Assembly: GCA_015520195.1 (NCBI GenBank)
Contig: WAQN01000095.1
Coordinates: forward strand, 1-38,125
Direction of reading: 5' to 3'
Length of the DNA stretch: 38,125 nt
From: Desulfurococcales archaeon
Lineage (GTDB): Archaea > Thermoproteota > Thermoprotei_A > Sulfolobales > Acidilobaceae
Below the pieces are notes generated by a model that was not told the origin of the DNA, ran no database searches, and saw nothing but the letters and a program-made list of their open reading frames with translations. The translations under genes and the position numbers were made by a program. Shown one piece after another: positions 8,601-16,408 of this stretch (the stretch's first letter is position 1; each line of letters begins with the position of its first letter).

Positions 8601-8963
8601 ATGGCTGTAGGCCAACCATCTTACCAGGATCTAATCATGGATATAATAAATAACGCTCTAAACGATCCAGTATATGCTGGTATACTTCTACTTCAAATAT
8701 TAATAGGGGTGGGACTGGGTTATTTCACAATTAAAGCTGCGAAGTATATAATAGTCGTATTAGGCCTTATAGGAGCAAGCTTGGCCCTAAATGCTTGGGC
8801 GCTTGGACGAAGCCCTGAGTCTAGTGTTGTAATGGTAGAGGACGTAGCCGTGAAGTTAAAAGATATAGCAGTGCCAGTTGCCAGGATGGTTGGTTTAATG
8901 ACCCTGGGTCCACTAACTATAGGCTTCATAGTAGGGGTAGTAATCGCCTTAATTAAATCCTAG
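8601..8963 (+). CDS. FUN14-like small membrane protein
   Basis: A 120-residue protein with three hydrophobic segments (about 25-45, 48-67, 94-118). The GVGLGYFTIKAAKYIIVVLGL stretch resembles the FUN14 (PF04930) pattern G-x-x-x-G-Y-x-x-K-x-x-x-x-x-x-V-x-x-G, and the C-terminal glycine-rich helix (LGPLTIGFIVGVVIALIK) fits its last segment. The archaeal FUN14 proteins have no known role. The loop between helices 2 and 3 is amphipathic (VAVKLKDIAVPVARM). The gene is monocistronic with its own TATA-like box. The family call is moderate. Confidence 0.6.
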   Translation: MAVGQPSYQDLIMDIINNALNDPVYAGILLLQILIGVGLGYFTIKAAKYIIVVLGLIGASLALNAWALGRSPESSVVMVEDVAVKLKDIAVPVARMVGLMTLGPLTIGFIVGVVIALIKS

Positions 8964-9098
8964 ACTAAATTATACTAAATGGAATGTTGTTAACCATACT
9001 TGTCATCTTGAAATGCTAAGATCTTCAAGGGCATTATACCTTAATGAACTTAATGAATTTATGTATATGTGGATAGCTATAGTTTATGAGCCTCTCGT

Positions 9099-9869
9099 TT
9101 AGCCTGCTAGCTCTCCGCTTATCTCATCAACGTATTTTCTTATTTCATCCGGGGTCATCTTCTTGAATAATTTTTCATCTCTTTTAATGTAGCCGATCTC
9201 AACCATGTTATGTAGCTCTTTTAATAGAATCTCGGGCTTCTCCTCTCCTCCCTTAACCCTACTCTCGAATAGCGCCTTTATTGTAAGCTTAATCAAACTA
9301 TCAAGGTCTAGGTCTGGCTTGTAGTGTTTCTCGAAGAAGTCGTTAACATATGATTCCCCAAGCCCTATAGCTACTGCATAGTAGCTAAAGTATTGGCCTC
9401 CAGGGTCAGTCCTGAAAAGCCGTGTAGTGCCATCTGGGTTTACTCCTCCCAGTATAAGTGAGACCCCAAATGGCCTGACTCCTCCATGTTGTGTATAGAC
9501 CTGTTTGAGATCCGCTATAGTTTTTGAGAGGTACTCTATCGTTGGGGGTTCACCGTAGAGTAGCCTGTGCCTTACGGCCACAAGCCTAGCGTAGTCTATA
9601 AGAACCCTTCCATCACTGCCCATGCCTGCAAAGGCTACCCCCACGTGGTCGTCTACCTTGTAGATCTTCTCTATATCGGCTATATCTAGTAGCGGCGAGA
9701 GCTTTCTCTTCTCAGCCGCTAGGATAACGACTTCTTTAGTCCTTAGTCCTAGACTAGTCCACCCCTTTCTCACGGCTTCAAAGGCGTACCTGACCTGGTA
9801 TAGGTCTCCTTCAGGTGAAAATATTATGGCAGCTCTATCATAAGCTGTAGGTGGGACTCCCATAGCCAT
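9099..9869 (-). CDS. psmA: 20S proteasome subunit alpha
   Basis: A 256-residue alpha subunit of the archaeal 20S proteasome, forming the outer gating ring. The alpha signature YDRAAIIFSPEGDLYQVRYA runs from residue 10 and continues to the AVRKG lysine region that makes the pockets for HbYX tails of activators. It lacks the N-terminal catalytic Thr, as alpha subunits do. The ATG has GAGGCGGT nearby and a clear TATA-like box at 9913-9918. In many archaea psmA is directly upstream of the SBDS-exosome genes; here it is about 19 kb from them, next to unrelated genes. A proteasome assembly chaperone of the PAC2 family is at 36.6-37.4 kb. No beta subunit is in the window. Confidence 0.97.
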   Translation of the reverse strand: MAMGVPPTAYDRAAIIFSPEGDLYQVRYAFEAVRKGWTSLGLRTKEVVILAAEKRKLSPLLDIADIEKIYKVDDHVGVAFAGMGSDGRVLIDYARLVAVRHRLLYGEPPTIEYLSKTIADLKQVYTQHGGVRPFGVSLILGGVNPDGTTRLFRTDPGGQYFSYYAVAIGLGESYVNDFFEKHYKPDLDLDSLIKLTIKALFESRVKGGEEKPEILLKELHNMVEIGYIKRDEKLFKKMTPDEIRKYVDEISGELAG

Positions 9870-9912
9870 AATTTACCGCCTCTCCCAGTGAATAGCCGGG
9901 TATATGAGAGAC

Positions 9913-9918
9913 TTTAAA
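9913..9918 (-). promoter_or_regulatory. psmA TATA box
   Basis: TTTAAA inside CTTTTAAAGT on the minus strand sits about 47 bases before the psmA ATG, predicting a transcript start near 9890 and a leader of about 20 bases that carries GAGGCGGT as ribosome binding site. Confidence 0.5.
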
Positions 9919-9976
9919 AGTTGAGTATGCACAAAACCTATAATTAGCCTATGAGGAAGAGACCGACCAATGAATG

Positions 9977-9991
9977 ATGATTTAATCATCT
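9977..9991. repeat. Short palindrome upstream of psmA
   Basis: GATGATT and AATCATC flank a single T, making a 15-base near-perfect palindrome in the gap between the stop of the Fe-S protein gene (10006) and psmA, about 60 bases upstream of the psmA TATA box. With a one-base spacer it is better suited to a protein dimer site than to a hairpin. Confidence 0.3.
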
Positions 9992-10005
9992 CTCCACCGA
10001 GGCTA

Positions 10006-11025
10006 TCAGTACCACCATGTATTGAGGAATCTATGCTCCGGAACCATGTATAGGGGGTCTAATGCTGCACGACACACCCTTTGGAATACGCATCCCCCAT
10101 TACACCCATTCATAACGCGGCAATTATCTCTGCACCGCGACCTACATGTTGGCATATCACGGGTACAGCATTTTCTGCCGAAGAGCCAGAGGAAGTCGTC
10201 TAATATGAATGGATCCACCCCTGAGGCCCTTGAGAGCTCCTTATATGCCAGCCTAACTGTCCACCTCAGCATCACATCCTCATCCGTGCTAAGGTTAACT
10301 TGACCTGCTATCCTCTCTCTGGTCTCATCGTCTACGCTTACGATGCCCAGCCTTAGTGCTATTCTAGTCAAATGGTTATCTACCGGGACCTCCTTATTAT
10401 GTGGATCATGTATAGGCAGTACCCCACGCCTCTCCAGGAACTTAGCTAATAGAAACGCCTTTTTCTCTACCGGGTCCTGATATGCTTTAAACACCTTTAA
10501 CGCGTCTATAAACCCTTCAGATACATCCCTTCTAAGGAACCCCTTAGATCTTATAATCAACTCGAAGGGATCTCCATTATACAATGTGAGTAGTTTTCTT
10601 CCAAGATCCCTTAACAGCTCTACTCTAATATGCACGTCAGGTGGCTCTATCCTCTTACCTCTATACTCAAGGCTGAGCCATGAGCGTAGGTCGTCTCTTG
10701 TCACCCTTGATAGTCTATCGGGGTAGAAGAAGTCTGGGTCTTCTATGAACTTTAATGAACCTAGCTTGTAGAGTAGGTCTGCACCGTGATAGAATCGTCC
10801 TTCAACAAAGCCTTCATAAGGCCTATTAGGTCTACTGAGTCTGTGATCCATGGCTACCATGACTAGGAAGTATGCAGCTACATCTCTTTTAGGCGAGGAT
10901 ACCGGGGGATAATAGTTTTCGTCAGTGAAGGGGTCGGGTTCTATCTTCAATACCGCTCTCTCCACGTATGTTGATATTTTATTGATGGCCTCATAATTGA
11001 CTCCAACCATTAAGTTACCCGTCAT
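10006..11025 (-). CDS. Probable Fe-S HhH-GPD-like protein (DNA glycosylase superfamily, divergent)
   Basis: A 339-residue protein. Residues 184-229 look like the core of the HhH-GPD fold: DPVEKKAFLLAKFLE (184-198) takes the place of the hairpin L-P-G-V-G-x-K-T-A of endonuclease III, keeping a lysine (K188/K189), and EVPVDNHLTRIALRLG (212-227) matches the catalytic-Asp segment V-D-x-H-x-x-R-x-x-x-R-L-G, with D216 as candidate catalytic residue. A C-terminal cluster of eight cysteines (C286, C287, C294, C298, C302, C308, C312, C318) follows, suggesting one or two Fe-S clusters; C287-x6-C294 echoes endonuclease III spacing but the rest does not. The N-terminal 180 residues are unassigned. It starts 3 bases after the stop of the next upstream gene, so the two form an operon. 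Alternatives are a nucleoside glycosidase related to queuosine salvage, or a non-enzymatic Fe-S protein. Confidence 0.6.
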   Translation of the reverse strand: MTGNLMVGVNYEAINKISTYVERAVLKIEPDPFTDENYYPPVSSPKRDVAAYFLVMVAMDHRLSRPNRPYEGFVEGRFYHGADLLYKLGSLKFIEDPDFFYPDRLSRVTRDDLRSWLSLEYRGKRIEPPDVHIRVELLRDLGRKLLTLYNGDPFELIIRSKGFLRRDVSEGFIDALKVFKAYQDPVEKKAFLLAKFLERRGVLPIHDPHNKEVPVDNHLTRIALRLGIVSVDDETRERIAGQVNLSTDEDVMLRWTVRLAYKELSRASGVDPFILDDFLWLFGRKCCTRDMPTCRSRCRDNCRVMNGCNGGCVFQRVCRAALDPLYMVPEHRFLNTWWY

Positions 11026-11028
11026 GCC

Positions 11029-11535
11029 TTACACCAGCATTATTCTCCTCACTCCACCCTCCTCCATTACGTAGATCCTCCTTCTACCAAGTGTGAATAT
11101 GGCTATTTTATGCTGTGAGACTATTATCTGTTCGAATAGGAAGCCTGGAGGAGGATATACTGTAATATAGCTACCTATGTTCTCCAGTTTAGTGTAGCCT
11201 ATCCCGAAAGGGCCTATATTAAAATCTTTAGATGCCCTAACTATAACGCCATACATAGTCTTAGGCTTAATCCCTTTTATCGGAAATGCCAGATCCACGT
11301 AGACTATCTTCCTTTCACCCCTTCTGTCGGCGATATACTCTCTAACATCCTCGTATGGCCCTTTTATCGTTAGCTCTCTCTGCTCGATTCCTAATTCAGT
11401 ATTTGAACCTCTAAACAAGAGAGTCCCCGATCTCTCTCTAACTTCAAGGTAGCCACTGAGCCACTCTAGGTAGACTACCCTACCATCCACTTGAATCATG
11501 CCTCTATGACTACTCCAACAATCTTTAGGTAACAC
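11029..11535 (-). CDS. Hypothetical beta-rich protein, operon partner of Fe-S protein
   Basis: I do not recognise this 168-residue protein. It is beta-rich with many aromatic and glycine residues and no membrane segment; a segment near residues 75-135 (IVYVDLAFPIKGIKPKTMYG, then IGPFGIGYTKLENIG) suggests a small barrel. The start given is GTG; a downstream in-frame ATG (residue 13) has AGAGG immediately before it and may be used instead. Its stop is 3 bases before the start of the Fe-S HhH-GPD-like gene, so a shared pathway is plausible. It is divergent from thiI with an 84-base gap. Confidence 0.6.
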   Translation of the reverse strand: MLPKDCWSSHRGMIQVDGRVVYLEWLSGYLEVRERSGTLLFRGSNTELGIEQRELTIKGPYEDVREYIADRRGERKIVYVDLAFPIKGIKPKTMYGVIVRASKDFNIGPFGIGYTKLENIGSYITVYPPPGFLFEQIIVSQHKIAIFTLGRRRIYVMEEGGVRRIMLV

Positions 11536-11619
11536 GTCAATTTAACCTAAATTATCTCTAGGGTAATCTAACCTATAATTGGCCTACACTATTGGTATTC
11601 ATTTACTGGAGGATTCGTC

Positions 11620-12798
11620 ATGGACGAGAATGCCGTCTTAATTAGATACTCTGAGATAGCGGTTAAGGGCTGGAGAACTAGGAGACGCATGGAGAATCTA
11701 TTAGTTAAGGCTATAAATGAGGTCCTGGAGAAGCATAATATAAAAGGGTACATTGAAGTTACTGATGGACGTATACTTGTATTAGATGTTTCAAGTCCAT
11801 CTAAGGCTGCTGCCTCTCTCACCAGGGTTTTCGGTGTGAAATCCGTCTCTCCAGTATACATCTTCAATTTTAACAGTATCGATGACATAATTGATACTGC
11901 AACTATCTATTTTAGGGATAGAGTTAAGGGGAAAGTGTTCCGTGTAAGGGCTAGAAGGGCTGGAAGACATGACTTTACTAGTAAAGATGTGGAGAAACTA
12001 GTGGGGGCAGAGCTACTAAGAGTCGGAGCAAAGAAAGTTGATCTAACTGCACCTGAATATACGGCATACATTGAAGTGAGAGATAAAATAGCCATGCTCT
12101 ACGACATGATAATGGAGGGGCCGGGGGGGCTCCCCATAGGAAGTGAGGGGCCTATACTAGTCCTATTCAGTGGAGGATTCGATTCAACAGTGGCTAGCTG
12201 GATGTTAATGAAGAGAGGTAGTCCAGTACACCTATTACATTATGACTTGGGGAATCCAGAGGCTGTTAGAATAGCTATAACAGCAGCTAAGATCCTAGCT
12301 GATGAGTGGAGTTACGGCTATGACCTACCACTTCATATAGCTAACCTAAAGGGTGTATCCATGATAATATCTGGCTTGGTCAAGCCCGAGTATAGGATAC
12401 TAGTATTGAGGAGGTATATGATGGAATACGCGATTAACCTAGCCGAGTCCCTCGGCATAGAAGCTATAGCCACCGGAGAATCCCTAGGCCAGGTAGCTAG
12501 CCAGACGGTCAGAAACCTCAACCTGATAAGCGGTGGCTTGAGACTGCCTGTATATAGGCCTGTGATAGGCATGGATAAGGATGAGATCGTAGAACTAGCC
12601 AGGAGAATAGGCGTCTACGACGTAGTAAGCAAGCAGATCGAAGTATGTGGACAAGCTCCCACGCCTACCCCACATGGTTCCCCAAGGATCTTCTGGGAGG
12701 AGTACGAAAAGATACGGGACATTCCAGGCCCTGAGCCTAGAACACTATATCCCAAGAGTGAAGGTTTAGATAAGCTAATTAGAGCTTATACAGGATAG
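11620..12798 (+). CDS. thiI: tRNA 4-thiouridine synthetase ThiI (THUMP-PP-loop)
   Basis: A 392-residue protein that adenylates and thiolates U8 of tRNA (4-thiouridine) and may serve thiazole synthesis. The NFLD and THUMP RNA-binding part spans about 1-165, and the PP-loop ATP-binding motif is SGGFDS at 184-189. GESLGQVASQT (286-296) is the conserved ThiI segment, and the catalytic-core cysteine is C343 (KQIEVCG), matching E. coli C344. There is no rhodanese domain, as usual in archaea, so a different sulfur carrier must be used. The ATG follows GGAGGAT at 6-base spacing. The gene is monocistronic and convergent with the amidohydrolase-like gene. The encoded tRNA-Gln at 16.3 kb has U8 and would be a potential substrate. 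Confidence 0.95.
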   Translation: MDENAVLIRYSEIAVKGWRTRRRMENLLVKAINEVLEKHNIKGYIEVTDGRILVLDVSSPSKAAASLTRVFGVKSVSPVYIFNFNSIDDIIDTATIYFRDRVKGKVFRVRARRAGRHDFTSKDVEKLVGAELLRVGAKKVDLTAPEYTAYIEVRDKIAMLYDMIMEGPGGLPIGSEGPILVLFSGGFDSTVASWMLMKRGSPVHLLHYDLGNPEAVRIAITAAKILADEWSYGYDLPLHIANLKGVSMIISGLVKPEYRILVLRRYMMEYAINLAESLGIEAIATGESLGQVASQTVRNLNLISGGLRLPVYRPVIGMDKDEIVELARRIGVYDVVSKQIEVCGQAPTPTPHGSPRIFWEEYEKIRDIPGPEPRTLYPKSEGLDKLIRAYTG

Positions 12799-12863
12799 CT
12801 TAATATGATGGATGGGCGGAGATGACGCGTCAGAACCCTTAGGGGTGGTGAAGAGGCCCTCGA

Positions 12864-13736
12864 TCAGCGACTAGTAAGTCTCTCGATTACTTTCCTTGAA
12901 TCCTCTAACTGTTTATCTGATATATACAGGTGCTCTCCAATATCCACTAGGACGTCGTTTCCTATGACTAGAGACTCGACTCTAGCTCCAGACGAGTAAA
13001 CATTTATCAAGAGACTGGCATCACCAGTATATAGCATCATCGCTGGGGGTTTAATCGTATTATAGACCACGATCTCCGCAAGCCTACCCTTCCTCAATAC
13101 TGGCGGCTCTAAGCCTAGGACCTCAGCGAGTCTATGACTCATGGCATACACGTTGCCTAGATTAGTCAGGCTATAGCTAGCTCGTGTAAATAGAGCTAAT
13201 ACCCTTGAGCCGTTACTATAACCCCAGCCGTTTCTCTCATAGATATGGGCATCCCCCGGACACCTGGTACCAGCTACAAGTGCCTTTACACGCGGAGTAC
13301 TACTCTCTTTATTATGACATGCTGGCATAGCTAAATAATACCTTCCTCCAACAGTCTCCTCGATTATGTCTAGGACTCTCTGGTCTACACCCTCTATTAT
13401 TAAGGTTGTTATCCCATTCATATGAGCCTCATATACCGCTGGAAGCGCAGCTAGAGCTAGTTCTTTACTACTTGTAGACGTATATAGGCTGAGTCTATCA
13501 GCCATATCAGGCATTCTAAGCCTGATAGGATAAGCTAGTGCATCGATCAAGCCGACAAGTCCTGGAGCTATTATCCTACCCCGGCCACCCAGTATAAGAC
13601 CAGCGAATGTGTAGTCCTCCGGTACAGGTGATTCACCTATATCCTCGATTACCCCGTCCTTCACATAGACGTATCCGTCGTGCACTACTTTATCACTTGA
13701 GATGAGCACGGTTCCGGTTAGCAGTATATCAACCAT
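12864..13736 (-). CDS. Degenerate amidohydrolase-like protein (metal site lost)
   Basis: About 290 residues with the sequence frame of an amidohydrolase: an N-terminal small beta domain (ILLTGTVLISSDKVVHDGYV, then KDGVIEDIG), the APGLVG junction, and a C-terminal strand set (LRKGRLAEIVVYN) matching the family's G-x-x-A-D-x-x-x-x-D. The metal motif that should follow P-G-L-V (D-x-H-x-H) is missing; here it reads GLIDALAY. Length is about 100 residues short of the usual 380-450. No zinc-type active site can be pointed to, so it may be a regulatory or structural relative rather than an enzyme. The frame extends to ATG 13772, but ATG 13736 has GGGGAT before it and starts where the family starts. 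Divergent from the PhoU-like gene. Confidence 0.65.
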   Translation of the reverse strand: MVDILLTGTVLISSDKVVHDGYVYVKDGVIEDIGESPVPEDYTFAGLILGGRGRIIAPGLVGLIDALAYPIRLRMPDMADRLSLYTSTSSKELALAALPAVYEAHMNGITTLIIEGVDQRVLDIIEETVGGRYYLAMPACHNKESSTPRVKALVAGTRCPGDAHIYERNGWGYSNGSRVLALFTRASYSLTNLGNVYAMSHRLAEVLGLEPPVLRKGRLAEIVVYNTIKPPAMMLYTGDASLLINVYSSGARVESLVIGNDVLVDIGEHLYISDKQLEDSRKVIERLTSR

Positions 13737-13799
13737 ATTCAGATCCCCACATTTGAATGTGCATAGATGCATTAAAGATTTGTCAGTAGGGCTCTCAGC

Positions 13800-13809
13800 T
13801 ATATATAAT
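13800..13809. promoter_or_regulatory. Shared TATA-like element between divergent genes
   Basis: TATATATAAT sits in the short gap between the amidohydrolase-like gene (minus) and the AbrB-PhoU gene (plus). Being nearly symmetric, it can serve both directions: it predicts transcript starts near 13778 (minus) and near 13831 (plus), giving leaders of about 40 bases that contain GGGGAT and GGTGAT respectively. Confidence 0.45.
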
Positions 13810-13868
13810 ATTTAGATTGCTATTAATCCTGTGTGTTACTATATAGCATGGCTATGGTGATAAAGGGG

Positions 13869-14888
13869 ATGAGTTATATAAGGCGGGTTCAGAAGACTGG
13901 AGGCTCAACTTATATAGTATCGCTTCCGAAGGAGTGGGTTAAGAGAATTGGCATAACTAATGGTTCTATAGTGTATTTAGATGAACAGCCTGACGGTAGC
14001 TTGCGTGTGTCTGCAAGGAGAGGGCAGCCAATTAGAGTAGAGAGGGTGATTAGGGTTTCAAGCGGCCATGCAACGAGCAATGTTATCAGAGAGGTCATAT
14101 CATCGTATCTTGCTGGCTTTACTAGTGTAAGGGTAGAGATTGAAAATGCATCATCCATTAATAGGTCTAAGCTGAAGGAGATTGTTGAATCCAGCATCAT
14201 AGGGTTTAACGTCATAGAGGAAACTCCAGACTACATCGTATTCTATAATGTAGCCTACCCCTCAGAGCTCCCACTATTCAAGGCCCTCGGTAACGCGTTC
14301 AGAGTAGCTTATTCAATGCTTAGAGACTGTCTAAAGGGTATAGGTGAAGAATCCCCCAGCCTACTAGATAGCGTTATTGAGAGGGACGACCTAGTCGACA
14401 GGTTGTACCTGCTCATTGCCAAACAATTAAATGATATGCTCTCTGGGAAACTTAAACCCGAAGACTTAAATTTACAGTCAATGCCTGAGGCCCTCCACGT
14501 TTTCCTAGGAGCTAAGAGTATAGAGAGGGTAGCAGACCACGCGACGCTTATAGCATCGTACTCAAAGAGCATGCTCTCTAGAGGCCTAAGGGTGCCAAGC
14601 ATACTTCTTAATGCCCTGAGCGACGCAACCAATATATTCGAGAATGCAGCTAGATCACTTGTATACCTTAATAAGGATCGGGCTATGAAGACAGCTGTCA
14701 TGGTAGAGGACTTCTGGGACAGCCAGGCCTCTATAATAGATAAGTTAAAACACGATCCCAACGTCGAGGCGTACCTGGTCTTTGATAGTATAAAGCGGAT
14801 AACAGGGTACTCCCTGGACATAGCAGAAGCAGTTATAGACATTATGAGCGCTAGGTCTTATATTGGAAAGTTAAGAGAGAATAGGTGA
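13869..14888 (+). CDS. AbrB-type DNA-binding protein with PhoU domains
   Basis: About 339 residues. The N-terminus (RRVQKTGGSTYIVSLPKEWV, then IGITNGSIVYLDE) is a swapped-hairpin AbrB/MazE-like DNA-binding domain, and residues 125-335 are helical bundles of the PhoU type (two three-helix repeats, with acidic clusters such as ERDDLVDRLY). This is the archaeal AbrB-PhoU architecture, proposed to regulate phosphate uptake genes; no phosphate transporter is adjacent. The frame is open to GTG 13833, but GGTGAT (13856-13861) placed 7 bases before ATG 13869, together with the family's usual N-terminus, decides this start. The Clp1-like gene begins 15 bases after its stop, so both are probably cotranscribed. 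Regulatory target is not visible. Confidence 0.88.
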   Translation: MSYIRRVQKTGGSTYIVSLPKEWVKRIGITNGSIVYLDEQPDGSLRVSARRGQPIRVERVIRVSSGHATSNVIREVISSYLAGFTSVRVEIENASSINRSKLKEIVESSIIGFNVIEETPDYIVFYNVAYPSELPLFKALGNAFRVAYSMLRDCLKGIGEESPSLLDSVIERDDLVDRLYLLIAKQLNDMLSGKLKPEDLNLQSMPEALHVFLGAKSIERVADHATLIASYSKSMLSRGLRVPSILLNALSDATNIFENAARSLVYLNKDRAMKTAVMVEDFWDSQASIIDKLKHDPNVEAYLVFDSIKRITGYSLDIAEAVIDIMSARSYIGKLRENR

Positions 14889-14903
14889 GAGGTTGCAGTT
14901 ATA

Positions 14904-16184
14904 GTGAGGATCGAAATAAACCTATCAAGAGGGGAGAAAGCCAGGATCTTCGGGCCAGCGAGTCTACAGGTACACACGGGTAGAGTAGTTCTACTAGGTG
15001 CTGAGCTAGCCAAGGGTGACAGCGTTAGGATAGCTGATAGCAGGAGTTATACTCTCAAGTCGGAGGGTGACTCACTTGTTGAAGTGGTCCTAGAGGGTTA
15101 CGGTAGGATAGAGGCTCCAAGGGACGAAGAGGAGCCTATAGATGAGTGGATATACATTGCAGACACTATACTCGATGAATGCGATAAGCCATGCGTCATA
15201 ACCGTTATAGGCCCTGTAGATGCAGGCAAGACGAGTTTCTCGGCTCTAGTATCTAACAGAGCGCTGTCAAGGAACGTGCTCCCAGCAATAGTAGATGCAG
15301 ATATAGGCCAGGCTGATATAGGCCCTCCAGGATTCATCAGTCTAGGAATGCCAGATACATGGATAACATGGCTGCGAGAGCTTGAACCAGTAGCTATGAG
15401 GTTTATAGGCTCTATCGAGCCAGGGCCTGTGGCTGGTAGAATACTGGCTTCTGTGACAAGCCTTGTCAACGAAGGTCTCTTACGTGGAGCTGGCGTGGTT
15501 ATTATAGACACTGATGGGTGGGTGTCTGGCTGGAGCGCTGTCGAGTACAAGCTGGATCTAGTCAGGCTTGTTAAGGCTAGCCACGTAGTAGTCATGGGTG
15601 ATATAGACCTATATAGGTTCGTGGAGAGGAGCGTGTCTTCGAAGGTATACTATGCCAGAAGCCCCCTAGTATATGCGGAAAGGGATGTTAGTGACCGGAG
15701 GCGCCTGAGGTCGGAGAACTATCAAAAGTATATAGGCGGGGAGTCTAGAGAAGTAGACTTAACTAAAGTATCAATACACGGCTCATGCCTTCTATCTGGC
15801 TCAATGGTAAGCGATGAAAGCATATATAGAATCAGTAGAGAGGCATTGAAATCTGATATTATAACCATAACTAGGTATCCAGGAGGTTTATGTATACTAG
15901 TTGATTCAGACGAGCAACCCGACACACAGACTATAAAGAGCCTTCAGAGGAAGCTGGGAAACGAAACTATAGTTATACATAGAGGCGGCATGACTAATAT
16001 ACTAGCAGCGTTAAGCGGCCCCGACGGTAACGACTACCCGGCACTACTAGAAAGCGTGGATCTAGACTCCATGAAGGCGCTATTCAAAACCAGATACACG
16101 GGGCCAGTAGTGAGAGTCATATTTGGGAGAATAAGACTAACCCCAGAATACAGGGAGGAGGGGGTAAGGCGATTATGGATATGA
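14904..16184 (+). CDS. Clp1/Grc3-type polynucleotide 5'-hydroxyl kinase
   Basis: A 426-residue ATP-dependent kinase that phosphorylates 5'-hydroxyl ends of RNA (and DNA), the archaeal relative of human Clp1 and Grc3/Nol9. An N-terminal beta domain (1-80) is followed by the P-loop GPVDAGKTS at 103-111, the DADIGQADIGPPG segment (131-143) containing the catalytic Asp/Gln region, and IIDTDGWVSG (near 202-211), the family Walker B region, then a C-terminal beta domain. Starts at GTG with GAGGTT some 13 bases upstream. It follows the PhoU-like gene. Partners in archaea could be tRNA splicing fragments; an intron-containing tRNA-Gln lies 80 bases downstream of its stop, although linkage by position alone proves nothing. 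Confidence 0.9.
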   Translation: MRIEINLSRGEKARIFGPASLQVHTGRVVLLGAELAKGDSVRIADSRSYTLKSEGDSLVEVVLEGYGRIEAPRDEEEPIDEWIYIADTILDECDKPCVITVIGPVDAGKTSFSALVSNRALSRNVLPAIVDADIGQADIGPPGFISLGMPDTWITWLRELEPVAMRFIGSIEPGPVAGRILASVTSLVNEGLLRGAGVVIIDTDGWVSGWSAVEYKLDLVRLVKASHVVVMGDIDLYRFVERSVSSKVYYARSPLVYAERDVSDRRRLRSENYQKYIGGESREVDLTKVSIHGSCLLSGSMVSDESIYRISREALKSDIITITRYPGGLCILVDSDEQPDTQTIKSLQRKLGNETIVIHRGGMTNILAALSGPDGNDYPALLESVDLDSMKALFKTRYTGPVVRVIFGRIRLTPEYREEGVRRLWI

Positions 16185-16224
16185 ACAAGGAATAAAGGAT
16201 TAACTAGCCATTAATGCAAAGAAA

Positions 16225-16232
16225 AATATAAA
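16225..16232 (+). promoter_or_regulatory. TATA box for tRNA-Gln
   Basis: AATATAAA, in an A-rich context, is centred about 36 bases before the first base of the tRNA and predicts a transcript start near 16255, leaving a leader of about 10 bases for RNase P to remove. Confidence 0.5.
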
Positions 16233-16264
16233 AGCTACACACTATATAATATGAACAACTGGGC

Positions 16265-16364
16265 AGCCGGGTCGTCTAGCGGCCAAGGATGCGGGGCTCT
16301 GGCCCAGGAGCCCCTCCTGGGGGGAACCCCCGTGACCGGGGTTCGAATCCCCGCCCGGCTACCA
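16265..16364 (+). tRNA. tRNA-Gln (anticodon CUG), with 24-base BHB intron and encoded CCA
   Basis: The cloverleaf folds fully: acceptor AGCCGGG (16265-16271) with CCCGGCT (16354-16360), D arm from 16274 with GG at 16281-16282, anticodon stem CGGGG (16292-16296) with CCCCG (16328-16332), T arm CGGGG-TTCGAAT-CCCCG (16337-16353), discriminator A16361 and CCA at 16362-16364. The anticodon CTG is at 16299-16301, so the tRNA reads CAG (Gln). The first pair is A-U, the identity feature that separates archaeal tRNA-Gln from tRNA-Glu for the GatDE amidotransferase. The loop is interrupted between positions 37 and 38 by bases 16303-16326. Mature length without the intron is 73 bases plus CCA. Confidence 0.95.
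16303..16326 (+). other. tRNA intron with canonical bulge-helix-bulge
   Basis: Removal of these 24 bases restores a normal 7-base anticodon loop. The splice sites form a textbook bulge-helix-bulge: 5' bulge GGC (16301-16303, cut after 16302), central four-pair helix CTCT (16297-16300) with GGGG (16321-16324), 3' bulge AAC (16325-16327, cut after 16326), and an inner hairpin CCAGGA (16304-16309) with TCCTGG (16315-16320). Both cuts fall after the second bulge base, as expected of archaeal splicing endonuclease. Confidence 0.9.
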
Positions 16365-16408
16365 TAATTAAATGTGCTCTCCTGTACCTTCTAACGCGCT
16401 GGTGGTGT

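Noticed and set aside
16289-16408. Open frame running from inside the tRNA gene into the small membrane protein
   Set aside because: The tRNA and its intron explain this stretch; a GGTGGT site at 16401 sets the start after it.
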